A stretch of DNA of 7,161 nucleotides, taken from NCBI RefSeq assembly GCF_049059935.1, contig NZ_JBMGQR010000120.1:1-7161 (forward strand), in the 5' to 3' direction. The notes under the pieces are model-generated. The model was not told the DNA's origin and searched no databases. It saw only the letters and a list, made by a program, of their open reading frames with translations. How positions within the stretch are numbered: the stretch's first letter is position 1; each line of letters opens with the position of its first letter. Source of the DNA: JAURVT01 sp049059935. GTDB taxonomy: Bacteria > Actinomycetota > Actinomycetes > Propionibacteriales > Nocardioidaceae. Positions 1-6,235 of the stretch are shown here, piece by piece. The translations under genes and the position numbers were made by a program.

Positions 1-1427
1 CCGCGCGATACCGCGGCGCCGGCGCGCAGCCAGGCGCGTTGGGTGTCGGGGCGCAGCGCATCAAAGTTGATGATCCCCGAGTACAGGGCCGGGTCGTGCG
101 GGATCGTCACCACGGTGCGGACCAACGGTCCGAGGTCGGCCACGATCCGGGCCATGTTCGGGTCCTTGCCCGACGTCCGCTGGGACACGATCGCGACCGC
201 GTTGCGGGCGAGGTCGGCGGAGTGCTCGTCGCGCTGGGCCAGCGCCTCGAGCATGCGGGCGCCGGCCTCGGCGGTGTCCTCGACGTTCGTGCAGGGCACC
301 ACGAGCTGGTCTGCGGCGGTGATCATCGCGCGCCAGTTCGAGGCGCGCTCGGAGTTGCCTGAGTCCATGAAGATGAGCCGGTAGTACTTGGCGGCGACCT
401 CGTGGACCTGGCGGACCTCCTCGCCGGTCATCTCATGTTCGGAGGCGGTGGACTGGTCGGACCACAGGACGTCGAACTTGTCGGCGGGCTGGTGGTGCAC
501 GTAGTGCGCCAGATGGGCGGCCTGGGCGTGGGAGCCGAGCAGGTCGTCGGCGTACGGGAGCAGCTCAAGGACGGTGGCCTCGTGCGGGCCTTGGCGGGTC
601 CGCCAGGCGGCGGTGCCCCTGGTCTCGTTGTTGTCCCACCCCAGGACACCAGCGCCGCCGTAACGGCCGAAGATCGCCGACAGGCACACCATCGTGGGCG
701 TCTTGTTCGCCGACCCCTTCGGGTTCGCGATCGCAATCGTCCTCGGCCCGGGCCAGTGCTGAGAGACCTGGCGGACGTCCTCCCGAAACGCCAGCTCGGC
801 GTCGGACGGCTTGGTCTTCATGCCCAGCTTGTTCAACGCGCCGCGCCACCCGTGGCGGGCGGGCTCGATGGTCGGCTCGTGGGAGATGAACGACTTACGC
901 CGCCCCTCGGTCGTCGCGGTCGTCCGCAGCACCTCGGGCTCGGCGCCGACGCGGCGGCGGGCGCCGGGCTTGGACGGGGCCGGTCGCTGGGCGGGGATCT
1001 CCCACCCAGTCTTGATCTTGCTGTCATCGGCGGCCACCTCGCCGTCGTCCATAGCGGGCCCGTCGTCGAACAGCCCGGTGCCGCGGCGAGCTGCGCGGGC
1101 GGCGCCTTCGATTATGTCGTCGGCCTCCTCGTCGCTGACCGGCGTGATCGCGTACGCCCGCCCGTCGGGGTGCACCGTCAACCGGTTCCGGCCGGTGGAG
1201 TCGGTGGCCAGGGCGTAGACCGGGCGGTCCAGCCGCTGGGCGTGCTCGACCGCGACCACGTGCACCGCTGCGGCGTGCGGGGACCCGTTCGCCGCAGCGA
1301 TCAACGAATCGGCCAGCAGGTCGCCGTCGACGACGACCCGGCCGTCCTCGATGGTCACGACCACCACCGGGTACAGCTCCGGCGGTGCGGGCTCAGTGCT
1401 CATCTGGTGCTGCGTCATGGGCTTCAT
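1..1427 (-). CDS. ParA/MinD-like ATPase of an actinobacterial mobile element (3' end outside window)
   Basis: The gene reads right to left and leaves the window at base 1, so 475 residues are visible and the C-terminus is missing. Residues about 20-110 form an N-terminal domain I do not recognise. A charged, Pro/Arg-rich linker follows, and a ParA/MinD-type ATPase domain begins near residue 228. The P-loop reads NPKGSANKTPT (residues 235-245). Both lysines of the deviant Walker A motif are kept (K237 and K242), but the usual glycines are Ser239 and Asn241. GWDNNETRG follows, like the A'/switch region, and IFMDSGNS (D355) fits Walker B. Family members bind ATP, dimerise and position DNA or protein complexes at the membrane. 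In conjugative elements, relatives sit beside transfer genes. The start at 1427 has AGGAG only three bases upstream; ATGs at 1418 and 1403 are alternatives. A partition or transfer-machine role is inferred from the fold and neighbours. Confidence 0.85.
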   Translation of the reverse strand, partial: MKPMTQHQMSTEPAPPELYPVVVVTIEDGRVVVDGDLLADSLIAAANGSPHAAAVHVVAVEHAQRLDRPVYALATDSTGRNRLTVHPDGRAYAITPVSDEEADDIIEGAARAARRGTGLFDDGPAMDDGEVAADDSKIKTGWEIPAQRPAPSKPGARRRVGAEPEVLRTTATTEGRRKSFISHEPTIEPARHGWRGALNKLGMKTKPSDAELAFREDVRQVSQHWPGPRTIAIANPKGSANKTPTMVCLSAIFGRYGGAGVLGWDNNETRGTAAWRTRQGPHEATVLELLPYADDLLGSHAQAAHLAHYVHHQPADKFDVLWSDQSTASEHEMTGEEVRQVHEVAAKYYRLIFMDSGNSERASNWRAMITAADQLVVPCTNVEDTAEAGARMLEALAQRDEHSADLARNAVAIVSQRTSGKDPNMARIVADLGPLVRTVVTIPHDPALYSGIINFDALRPDTQRAWLRAGAAVSR

Positions 1428-1489
1428 TTTCTCCTGCGTGCTGTGGGACCGACTCGCTGGCTTGGACCGGAACTGGTGTAGCGGTGGGT

Positions 1490-1726
1490 TCACCGGCCTG
1501 TCTTCGTGCGATCGAGTCGATGAGCTATCCAGCCGGCCGAGGCGATGATCAGGCCGCCGGCGAGGGGCCAGATCGTCCATGACCGGACGGTGCTCGCGGT
1601 CTGCGCCTGCTCGGCGGGAAGGTTGTTCCCGAAGATCAACAGGCTGCCGATGCCGAACGCGATGGCCGCGACCGCCAGGCCAGCGAGAACGAGCAGTTGG
1701 TGCCCGGGGCGGTAGGTGTTCAGCAT
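1490..1726 (-). CDS. small two-helix membrane protein, function unknown
   Basis: This 78-residue protein has two clear hydrophobic segments, about residues 11-32 and 49-68. A short polar loop joins them and the C-terminal tail is basic (HRLDRTKTGR). An in-frame ATG at 1861 would add 45 residues, but that extension overlaps the lipoprotein gene and has the Arg/Ser/Pro-rich look of out-of-frame translation. The start at 1726 is preferred because the hydrophobic protein begins there and an AGAGG lies about ten bases upstream. It lies 46 bases after the lipoprotein stop and 62 bases before the ATPase start, so the three minus-strand genes are probably co-transcribed. Small two-helix proteins are common in conjugative gene clusters, but I recognise no family. 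A membrane partner of the transfer apparatus is a guess from context. Confidence 0.7.
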   Translation of the reverse strand: MLNTYRPGHQLLVLAGLAVAAIAFGIGSLLIFGNNLPAEQAQTASTVRSWTIWPLAGGLIIASAGWIAHRLDRTKTGR

Positions 1727-1772
1727 CGCGTGGTGACCTCTCGTCTTCTTGGCGCGGTGTCGCTCTGGGGTC

Positions 1773-2387
1773 TCAGGCTGTGGTGATCGACTCGACGGCC
1801 CACGGGCCGAAATCCTCGGGGCGGATAAGACTGACGAAGGTGCCAAGGCGCTCGGTTCCAAGCACCCGGCCGGCGGCGTTGTGCCGGGTGACGGTGACGA
1901 TCCGGACCAGCAGGACCGACGTGGAGGTGGCCTTGCCGCCCTCGGCCTCGTCGCCGTCGGTCACCGTGGCGGTGGTGTAGCCGTCGACGTCGGCCAGGTC
2001 GATCCACTCGGCCCCGCCGGAGGCCGGGATTGGCTCGGCGACGGCGGCCGCGTAGTCGTCGGTCAGCCACCTGGATGCTCGCCGGAGGCCGTCCATCGGC
2101 GTACGGTCGACACGGGTGTCGACAACGAAGTTGGTCAAGGCTACCGCGTCGGCGACCTGCTCCGCGTCGCCGGTGTCGACCGATGCCGGCGCGGGCAGCT
2201 CGCCGCGCGGCTGCCCAGGCCCGCCGGGGGCCACGAGCTCGATCCCGTCCGGGTCGGTGGTCGCCGTAGTGCTCCCGCCGACGAGGCGGGTCTGCTCGGG
2301 CTCGTCGGTGCCGCACGCGGCCAGCGATAACGCAGCGGTAAGCACCATGGTTCCGATAGCAAGACGCCGCCGCGCCTGTGGCTCAAT
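1773..2387 (-). CDS. predicted lipoprotein, possible NTF2/VirB8-like exported domain; start uncertain
   Basis: The protein has an RRR n-region, a hydrophobic stretch and the lipobox LAAC, the expected signal for lipid attachment at the Cys. A Thr/Pro/Gly-rich linker and a domain of about 130 residues follow. The alpha-then-beta pattern of that domain (for example RRASRWLTDDYAAAVAEP, then strands around TATVTDG and VLLVRIVTVTRH) resembles the NTF2-like fold of VirB8/TcpC transfer proteins; this resemblance is weak and from memory. The start is a problem. The only in-frame ATG near the signal (2348) drops the arginines and leaves ten residues before the Cys. The start shown is an ATT at 2387, giving 204 residues and a normal signal peptide, without a clear ribosome binding site. 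A longer reading from ATG 2717 gives 314 residues and would overlap the hydrolase stop as ATGA, but it runs antisense to the gene at 2397-2660. The distal part (up to 2348) is well supported; the N-terminus is not. Confidence 0.65.
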   Translation of the reverse strand: MEPQARRRLAIGTMVLTAALSLAACGTDEPEQTRLVGGSTTATTDPDGIELVAPGGPGQPRGELPAPASVDTGDAEQVADAVALTNFVVDTRVDRTPMDGLRRASRWLTDDYAAAVAEPIPASGGAEWIDLADVDGYTTATVTDGDEAEGGKATSTSVLLVRIVTVTRHNAAGRVLGTERLGTFVSLIRPEDFGPWAVESITTA

Positions 2388-2396
2388 ACTGAACCG

Positions 2397-2660
2397 GTGA
2401 GCTCGACGTCGCTGCCCCGCTGGGGCGAGAAGGCCAAGGTCTTGACCAAGCTTGGTTCCACGGTGTTGGCGACGCTCCTGTTGGTGGCATACATCGCCGC
2501 CGTGGCGACTGACGTTCTCGGCGGCTCTGTGCCCGATCCGATCTCTTGGACTCTGACTGGGCTGGTTGGCATCAGTCTTGCTCTGCTGGTCGGTGCCGGC
2601 GTCGTCTGGCTCATTGCCGAGTTCAGGACTGGACTGCGCGAGCCGCAACGGCCCGACTGA
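2397..2660 (+). CDS. small two-helix membrane protein on the opposite strand, function unknown
   Basis: This 87-residue protein starts at GTG. It has a basic N-terminus (LPRWGEKAKVLTKLG), hydrophobic segments at about residues 18-40 and 50-74, and a charged tail (EFRTGLREPQRPD). Counting codons by hand, G or C occurs at third positions in about 78 percent and at first positions in about 64 percent. That pattern fits coding in this frame and not in the overlapping minus-strand frame. No good Shine-Dalgarno sequence precedes the GTG, so a leaderless transcript is possible. The gene is the only complete plus-strand gene, lies nine bases from the proposed lipoprotein start and converges on the wall-hydrolase gene. 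Size and topology recall a holin or a small immunity or entry-exclusion protein, but I see no family signature. Expression is not shown. Confidence 0.5.
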   Translation: MSSTSLPRWGEKAKVLTKLGSTVLATLLLVAYIAAVATDVLGGSVPDPISWTLTGLVGISLALLVGAGVVWLIAEFRTGLREPQRPD

Positions 2661-2713
2661 GCGAAGACGTGCCGCTGGCTGTCCCGCACCGTGCTCGGCA
2701 TCGTGGGTGAGGG

Positions 2714-3781
2714 TCATGGGGTGAGTCCCTTCTTGCGTAGCCAGTCGTTGGGGTCGACGTCGTCTTGGGCGTAGCGACCACCCTTGGGGTGCACCTCGAG
2801 GTGGAGGTGGCAGCCGGTCGAGTTTCCGAGGGTGCCGACGTAGCCGATGACCTCACCGGCGGCGACCTGTTGGCCGTCGGCGACGGCCAGGCGCATCATG
2901 TGCGCGTACCAGGTCGCGAGGTTGCCGGCGCCGGTGGAGATCTTCACGAAGTTCGGTCCGGCCCAGCCGGACTGGCCGCGGTCGTGGACCACGACACCGG
3001 CGTGCACCGCCCGGACCGGTGTGCCGCACGGTGCCGAGTAGTCGGTTCCGGTGTGGTGGCGGGCCCACAGCGAACCGGACGAGCCGTAGTTGTCGCGGTT
3101 GACGTACTTGCCCTTGGCGACCGGGAGCTGCACAGGGCCGGTCGCTCCCCCACCACCGGCGCCGGTGACGGTAGTGGGGGTGCTGAACTTGGTGCGTGCC
3201 GCGGTGGTGATCTTCTTGACGTAGTTCTGGGTCTCGGGGAACGGCGGGACGCCGCGGTACTTGGTGACGTTGCCCATCCCGGCGTTGTAGGCCGCGAGCG
3301 CGAGCTCGAGCGGGTCACCGTCCAGGACGCCGGTGTCGATCTTGGCGGTGACCTGGGCCGCCAGGGCGCACATCATGTCGCCCTGGGAGCCGATCGCGTC
3401 GACCGGGTCGAACACGTCGGCGACGCCGTCGCCGGAGTAGTCCTTGCCCCAGGTCGACCAGGTGCCGGGCATGAACTGGCTGATCCCTTGCGCCCCGGCC
3501 GGAGACCCGGCGTCAGGCCGCCACCCGGACTCGGCCTCGATCTGCGCGGCGATCACCGGCGCGCCGATCTCCTTGCACTTGGCCCCGGCCGCCAACACAG
3601 CGTCGCGGTACCTCGCCGGGATCGCCCCGGCGGCGACGTCGCCCACGACCTCTCCCCCGTCGGGCGTGCTCGAGCCTGCGGTCGCCGCGACGACGACCAC
3701 CGGCAGCATCAGCACCGCCAGGCCGCCGACGATCGCAGACGCGATCAGGCCGGTGGCGCCGCTTTCGCCGTCAGCTCGCAT
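2714..3781 (-). CDS. membrane-anchored lytic transglycosylase (SLT) plus M23 endopeptidase
   Basis: This 355-residue protein carries two cell-wall enzymes. One N-terminal membrane helix (about residues 11-34) anchors it, with the rest outside. Residues about 52-198 are a lysozyme-like SLT domain: AQIEAESGW holds the likely catalytic Glu84, GAQGISQFMPGTW is the second conserved motif and ALAAYNAG the third. It should cut the glycan strand. After a Thr/Gly-rich linker, residues about 218-350 are an M23 zinc endopeptidase with HTGTD (His243, Asp247), YAH (His294) and HLH (His325, His327), all expected active-site residues present; it should cut peptide cross-links. Cys69/Cys138 and Cys252/Cys324 could form one disulfide in each domain. 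The same two-domain layout occurs in transfer-associated hydrolases of Gram-positive conjugative elements (VirB1/TcpG-like role). The ATG at 3781 lies 45 bases after the oxygenase stop, with a purine-rich GGGGTG upstream. A phage-tail lysin is an alternative, but no tail genes are nearby. Confidence 0.92.
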   Translation of the reverse strand: MRADGESGATGLIASAIVGGLAVLMLPVVVVAATAGSSTPDGGEVVGDVAAGAIPARYRDAVLAAGAKCKEIGAPVIAAQIEAESGWRPDAGSPAGAQGISQFMPGTWSTWGKDYSGDGVADVFDPVDAIGSQGDMMCALAAQVTAKIDTGVLDGDPLELALAAYNAGMGNVTKYRGVPPFPETQNYVKKITTAARTKFSTPTTVTGAGGGGATGPVQLPVAKGKYVNRDNYGSSGSLWARHHTGTDYSAPCGTPVRAVHAGVVVHDRGQSGWAGPNFVKISTGAGNLATWYAHMMRLAVADGQQVAAGEVIGYVGTLGNSTGCHLHLEVHPKGGRYAQDDVDPNDWLRKKGLTP

Positions 3782-3796
3782 GACACCCCGCGTGCC

Positions 3797-3832
3797 GTAG
3801 TTACCTAATGTCCCAACCAGGACAAACTACAG
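3797..3832. promoter_or_regulatory. interrupted inverted repeat with operator-like half-sites upstream of the hydrolase gene
   Basis: GTAGTT (3797-3802) and AACTAC (3825-3830) form outer arms, with inner arms TGTCC (3809-3813) and GGACA (3820-3824) around a six-base loop. The right half, read on the minus strand, gives CTGTAGTT (3825-3832). That equals eight of the ten bases of the repeated AACTGTAGTT in the 6.7 kb control region. The site fills the 45-base gap between the oxygenase stop, which lies within the right arm, and the hydrolase start. It could be an operator or a weak hairpin affecting read-through. GTAGTT alone is not distinctive, because it is the complement of Asn-Tyr codons and occurs inside several minus-strand genes here. 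Confidence 0.35.
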
Positions 3833-4687
3833 CATAGATCCGTGGCCGGTGATGTCCTCGATGTCGTATCCGGAGGGGTAGATCGCGCCGACGGGCTGGC
3901 CGGAGGTGAAGGACGGTTTCGACGGTGGCGGGCGCCGAGCGATGAGAGTCTTGCGCAGCCCGAGGGCAGCATTCAGGGCGGCGGCGGTGCGTCGTCCTGT
4001 CGGCGGCAGGGCGAGTGCTTCACTGGCGGCCGGCGGGTCGATGACAGCGCTGAACACCCGGGGGGCGATCCGACGCAGCGGCCGGGGGAACCGGGCACGG
4101 AGGACCTCGAGCAGGGCCTCGCCGAGGAGAGCGCCTTCGCGGCTCGGTCGAATCTGCGCGGCGGCGTACTGGTCGAACTGTTGGGCGGCTTCGTCGTAAT
4201 TGCAGGGTCGGTCCGGGATGCCCATCAGGTGTCCGAGGCGGTCGTAGAACCGGACGGTGGCCTCGAGCTCGACGGGGTCCAGGGGTCGCCACCCTGCCCG
4301 CTGAATGAACCTGGTGGGCAGCACGATGAGTCCGTTGAGGACGAACCGCATCTGCTCGGCGGGAATGTCGGCGGTGTGGTGCAGGCGGTTCATATGCGCG
4401 ACGAGCCGGGTGCCCGCTTCGCCGTCGTGGCCCTGGGCAATGAGCTCGTGGATGATCAGCCCGGTGTGGTAGCCGCGGCGCAATGGGTCGCGGATGATGC
4501 CGCCGTGGTCGACGAGGGTCTCGGCCATGTCGGGCACGGTGAAGGGCACGAGGAACGCGAGTTGGAACCCCAGTCGGGCGTCACCGGGGAATTCCCACAG
4601 GGTCGTGCGGCGGTAGACGTCCAGCCAGTGGCCGTCCGCTGCGAGCTGTCGCAGCTCGGCGAGTCTTTTGGCGCGCTCAGCGTGCAT
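3827..4687 (-). CDS. MpaB/DUF2236-family oxygenase-like protein
   Basis: This 286-residue protein matches the ER-bound oxygenase MpaB / latex-clearing-protein (DUF2236) family along most of its length. Matching parts are EFPGD near residue 32, RRGYHTG (residues 70-76), HMNRLHH (98-104), a VLPTRFIQRAGWRPLDPVE block (122-140) and RLGHLMGIPDRP (150-161). Family members are b-type heme proteins that cleave or oxidise hydrophobic substrates. Arg71, Thr75 and His103 or His104 have spacing close to the Arg/Thr/His heme pocket of Lcp; this alignment is from memory. No signal peptide or obvious membrane helix is seen. It is last in the four-gene operon. Its ATG at 4687 lies inside the end of the upstream gene (11-base overlap) and AGAGGAG precedes it by about ten bases, so coupled translation is likely. 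The substrate is unknown; making, changing or destroying a small signal would suit the context but is inference. An in-frame ATG at 4747 is less likely. Confidence 0.8.
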   Translation of the reverse strand: MHAERAKRLAELRQLAADGHWLDVYRRTTLWEFPGDARLGFQLAFLVPFTVPDMAETLVDHGGIIRDPLRRGYHTGLIIHELIAQGHDGEAGTRLVAHMNRLHHTADIPAEQMRFVLNGLIVLPTRFIQRAGWRPLDPVELEATVRFYDRLGHLMGIPDRPCNYDEAAQQFDQYAAAQIRPSREGALLGEALLEVLRARFPRPLRRIAPRVFSAVIDPPAASEALALPPTGRRTAAALNAALGLRKTLIARRPPPSKPSFTSGQPVGAIYPSGYDIEDITGHGSML

Positions 4688-5723
4688 GGTCGTAGGTCTC
4701 CTCTCGGTAGGCGCGTGCGACGTCACGAATGATCTGTCGGTCCTCATCTGGGGTGGTCGCCGCCGGCAGGAGGGTGCTGGCTCTGACGCCGGTCTCGAGA
4801 CGCCTGCCGCGATAGTTCAGGGCGTCGGCGATCGCTTGGTACGGATCGGATCCCGGTGTCACCCGCAGGAGGCTGAGTCCGTCGTGGATCTCGATCATCG
4901 CTCGCTCGAGCCGGTACCCGGTGCTCTGCCTCCTGCTCGGTGTGAGGGACACGGTCGGGTAGTCCGCGCCCAGTCGGTCGCTGAGTGGCTTGATCTGGTG
5001 CAGTAGGCGGCGGTTCTCGATCCGTGACAGGACCTCAGGTCCGGCGAGGAAGATGACCGTTCCGGCGCCGATGCCGCTGAGCACAATCGGGAGCAGCGCG
5101 TTGCCAACATCTCGGGCGGCTTCGCTCCGCTCGTCCAGCAGCCACTGCTGGAGCGAGTTGACGATGTTGAACGTCAGGACGACAGCGCCCAGGAGACTGG
5201 AGGCGGCGATGAGCGCCAGGCCGGCGGTGCGGCTCGGGTCAGGCGCGTGCGGCTTGACCACGAATCGGGCGCATTGGAACGCCGTGGCGAGCAGCAGGAT
5301 GTTCAACGGGACGTTGAGCGCGAGGTTGTAGGCCTCGGTGCCGGGGACGTCACCGATCTCGGGGTAGTTGCGGGTGTGGATGGGGCTGGCGGCCCACACG
5401 GCAACGTTGATGAGCATCAGAGCCGCGGTGGTGACGATGATGCCGTTGATCCACCGGCGCTCCGGCTCGTGCCGGGTCAGCGTGAGTAGGTAGATCGCCA
5501 CTCCCCCGCCTGAGGCGAGCACCAGGAGGTGGGTCAGCAGCGTGCTGGTGTTGAAGCCGAGGGCGTCGTCGATCGGTCCGGGGAATTGGCGGACCGTGAG
5601 CCCGGCGGCCAGGCAGACGAGTGCGGCGGTGAAGGACCACCGCCATAGGGCGTGCGGGCCGGCCAGGCTCACCTTGAGCCGGTAGGCGGCCCCCAGCCAG
5701 GCGATCGCCAGAGCGACCGTCAT
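4677..5723 (-). CDS. seven-helix membrane protein with DUF6545-like C-terminal domain (MAB_1171c-type)
   Basis: This 348-residue protein has about seven hydrophobic segments, near residues 2-18, 29-46, 61-82, 93-112, 133-154, 167-190 and 207-228. A soluble C-terminal domain of about 120 residues follows and contains the YRLERAMIEIHDGLSLLR stretch typical of DUF6545. Databases label such proteins MAB_1171c-family putative transporters. To my knowledge there is no experimental support for transport, and seven helices plus a cytoplasmic helical tail would equally suit a receptor. The ATG at 5723 overlaps the protease stop as ATGA, so the two are translationally coupled. An in-frame upstream extension (to 6044) runs antisense-like through the protease gene and is not credible. 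Third of four genes in the operon. Sensing a ligand at the membrane and passing the state to the protease or HTH protein is the most attractive role, by inference. Confidence 0.8.
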   Translation of the reverse strand: MTVALAIAWLGAAYRLKVSLAGPHALWRWSFTAALVCLAAGLTVRQFPGPIDDALGFNTSTLLTHLLVLASGGGVAIYLLTLTRHEPERRWINGIIVTTAALMLINVAVWAASPIHTRNYPEIGDVPGTEAYNLALNVPLNILLLATAFQCARFVVKPHAPDPSRTAGLALIAASSLLGAVVLTFNIVNSLQQWLLDERSEAARDVGNALLPIVLSGIGAGTVIFLAGPEVLSRIENRRLLHQIKPLSDRLGADYPTVSLTPSRRQSTGYRLERAMIEIHDGLSLLRVTPGSDPYQAIADALNYRGRRLETGVRASTLLPAATTPDEDRQIIRDVARAYREETYDHAR

Positions 5724-6235
5724 CTGAGTCGTGCAGTCAGGATGTCGGGGCTTCGTTGGGGATCGCGCAGCCGGCGGTGGTGCTCGGCACATAGCAGCGT
5801 CCCCAGGCTCTCGGCCTCGACTTCCTGGGCGTCGTCGTACTCGTCGCGAGCCAGGAACCTCGCCGCGACGTGGGGGGCGATGTCCGGGGCGATGGTTGCG
5901 GCCACCTGGACCCCGCCGTTGCCGCTGCGCCCAGAGTGCCCGAGCAGCATGTGCGCGAGCTCGTGGCACAAGATCGCTGCGCGCCTGGCCGGTGGGGACC
6001 CCGCGGCGATCACGACGTAGTCGACGTCGCCGACCTCGATCCACAGCCCGGAGATCTCCGAGCCGGACAGGTCCTTTTCGATGACCTTGATCGAGCGACC
6101 GCGGCGCTTGCCGACGCGCCTGGTCATGACGGCGAGGTCGCCGTCGGCGGGCATGAGGGCAAGCGCCGCACGCGCGGCGCTCCGTCGGAGCGGAGCGGTG
6201 CCGCTCCTAGTCCTCAGCCGACTCAGCAGTGTCAC
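5720..6235 (-). CDS. ImmA/IrrE-family zinc metalloprotease
   Basis: The protein is 171 residues from GTG 6235. It has the ImmA/IrrE core: a basic GRSIKVIEKDL segment, a beta-rich GLWIEVGDVDYVVIA stretch and the zinc motif HELAH followed by LLGH (His91, Glu92, His95). A later EVEAESLGTLL (residues 138-148) supplies the third ligand, probably Glu138 or Glu140. Family members cut or otherwise inactivate a partner XRE-type repressor, as ImmA does with ImmR and IrrE with DdrO. The gene directly follows such a regulator. The GTG start overlaps the regulator's end by 29 bases and lacks a strong ribosome binding site. ATGs at 6154 and 6127 are alternatives but would cut into the N-terminal helix. The first 20 residues are Arg-rich and may not be translated. 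Its stop overlaps the next gene's ATG. Confidence 0.88.
   Translation of the reverse strand: MTLLSRLRTRSGTAPLRRSAARAALALMPADGDLAVMTRRVGKRRGRSIKVIEKDLSGSEISGLWIEVGDVDYVVIAAGSPPARRAAILCHELAHMLLGHSGRSGNGGVQVAATIAPDIAPHVAARFLARDEYDDAQEVEAESLGTLLCAEHHRRLRDPQRSPDILTARLR
6192..6207. other. perfect short palindrome at the regulator stop codon
   Basis: GGAGCGGTGCCGCTCC has seven-base arms around a two-base centre. Its last base is the first base of the regulator's stop codon (CTA on the plus strand). In the minus-strand mRNA it would fold right after the regulator stop, within the start region of the protease gene, and would sequester an AGGAG. It could tune translational coupling. There is no U-run, so it is not a classic terminator. 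Confidence 0.35.

Noticed and set aside
402..1481. Long plus-strand reading frame of 359 codons
   Set aside because: It lies opposite the ATPase gene, has no recognisable motif and has the Gly/Val/Arg/Asp-rich look of antisense translation in GC-rich DNA; the minus frame has a clear P-loop.
2388..2717. N-terminal extension of the lipoprotein gene starting at ATG 2717
   Set aside because: The extra sequence is Gln/Asp/His/Arg-rich, as expected from the antisense of a hydrophobic protein, and codon-position composition favours the plus strand. It is kept as an alternative because of the ATGA overlap.
2397..3781. Phage holin-lysin lysis module
   Set aside because: The two genes face each other on opposite strands, the hydrolase is membrane-anchored with an SLT domain, and no phage structural gene is present.
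2765..3808. Long plus-strand reading frame of 347 codons
   Set aside because: It is the antisense of the SLT-M23 gene, whose catalytic motifs are unmistakable.
3809..3824. Rho-independent terminator after the oxygenase gene
   Set aside because: The stem is only five base pairs with no U-run, too weak to call a terminator.
3842..4732. Long plus-strand reading frame of 296 codons
   Set aside because: It is the antisense of the MpaB-like gene and shows no family motifs.
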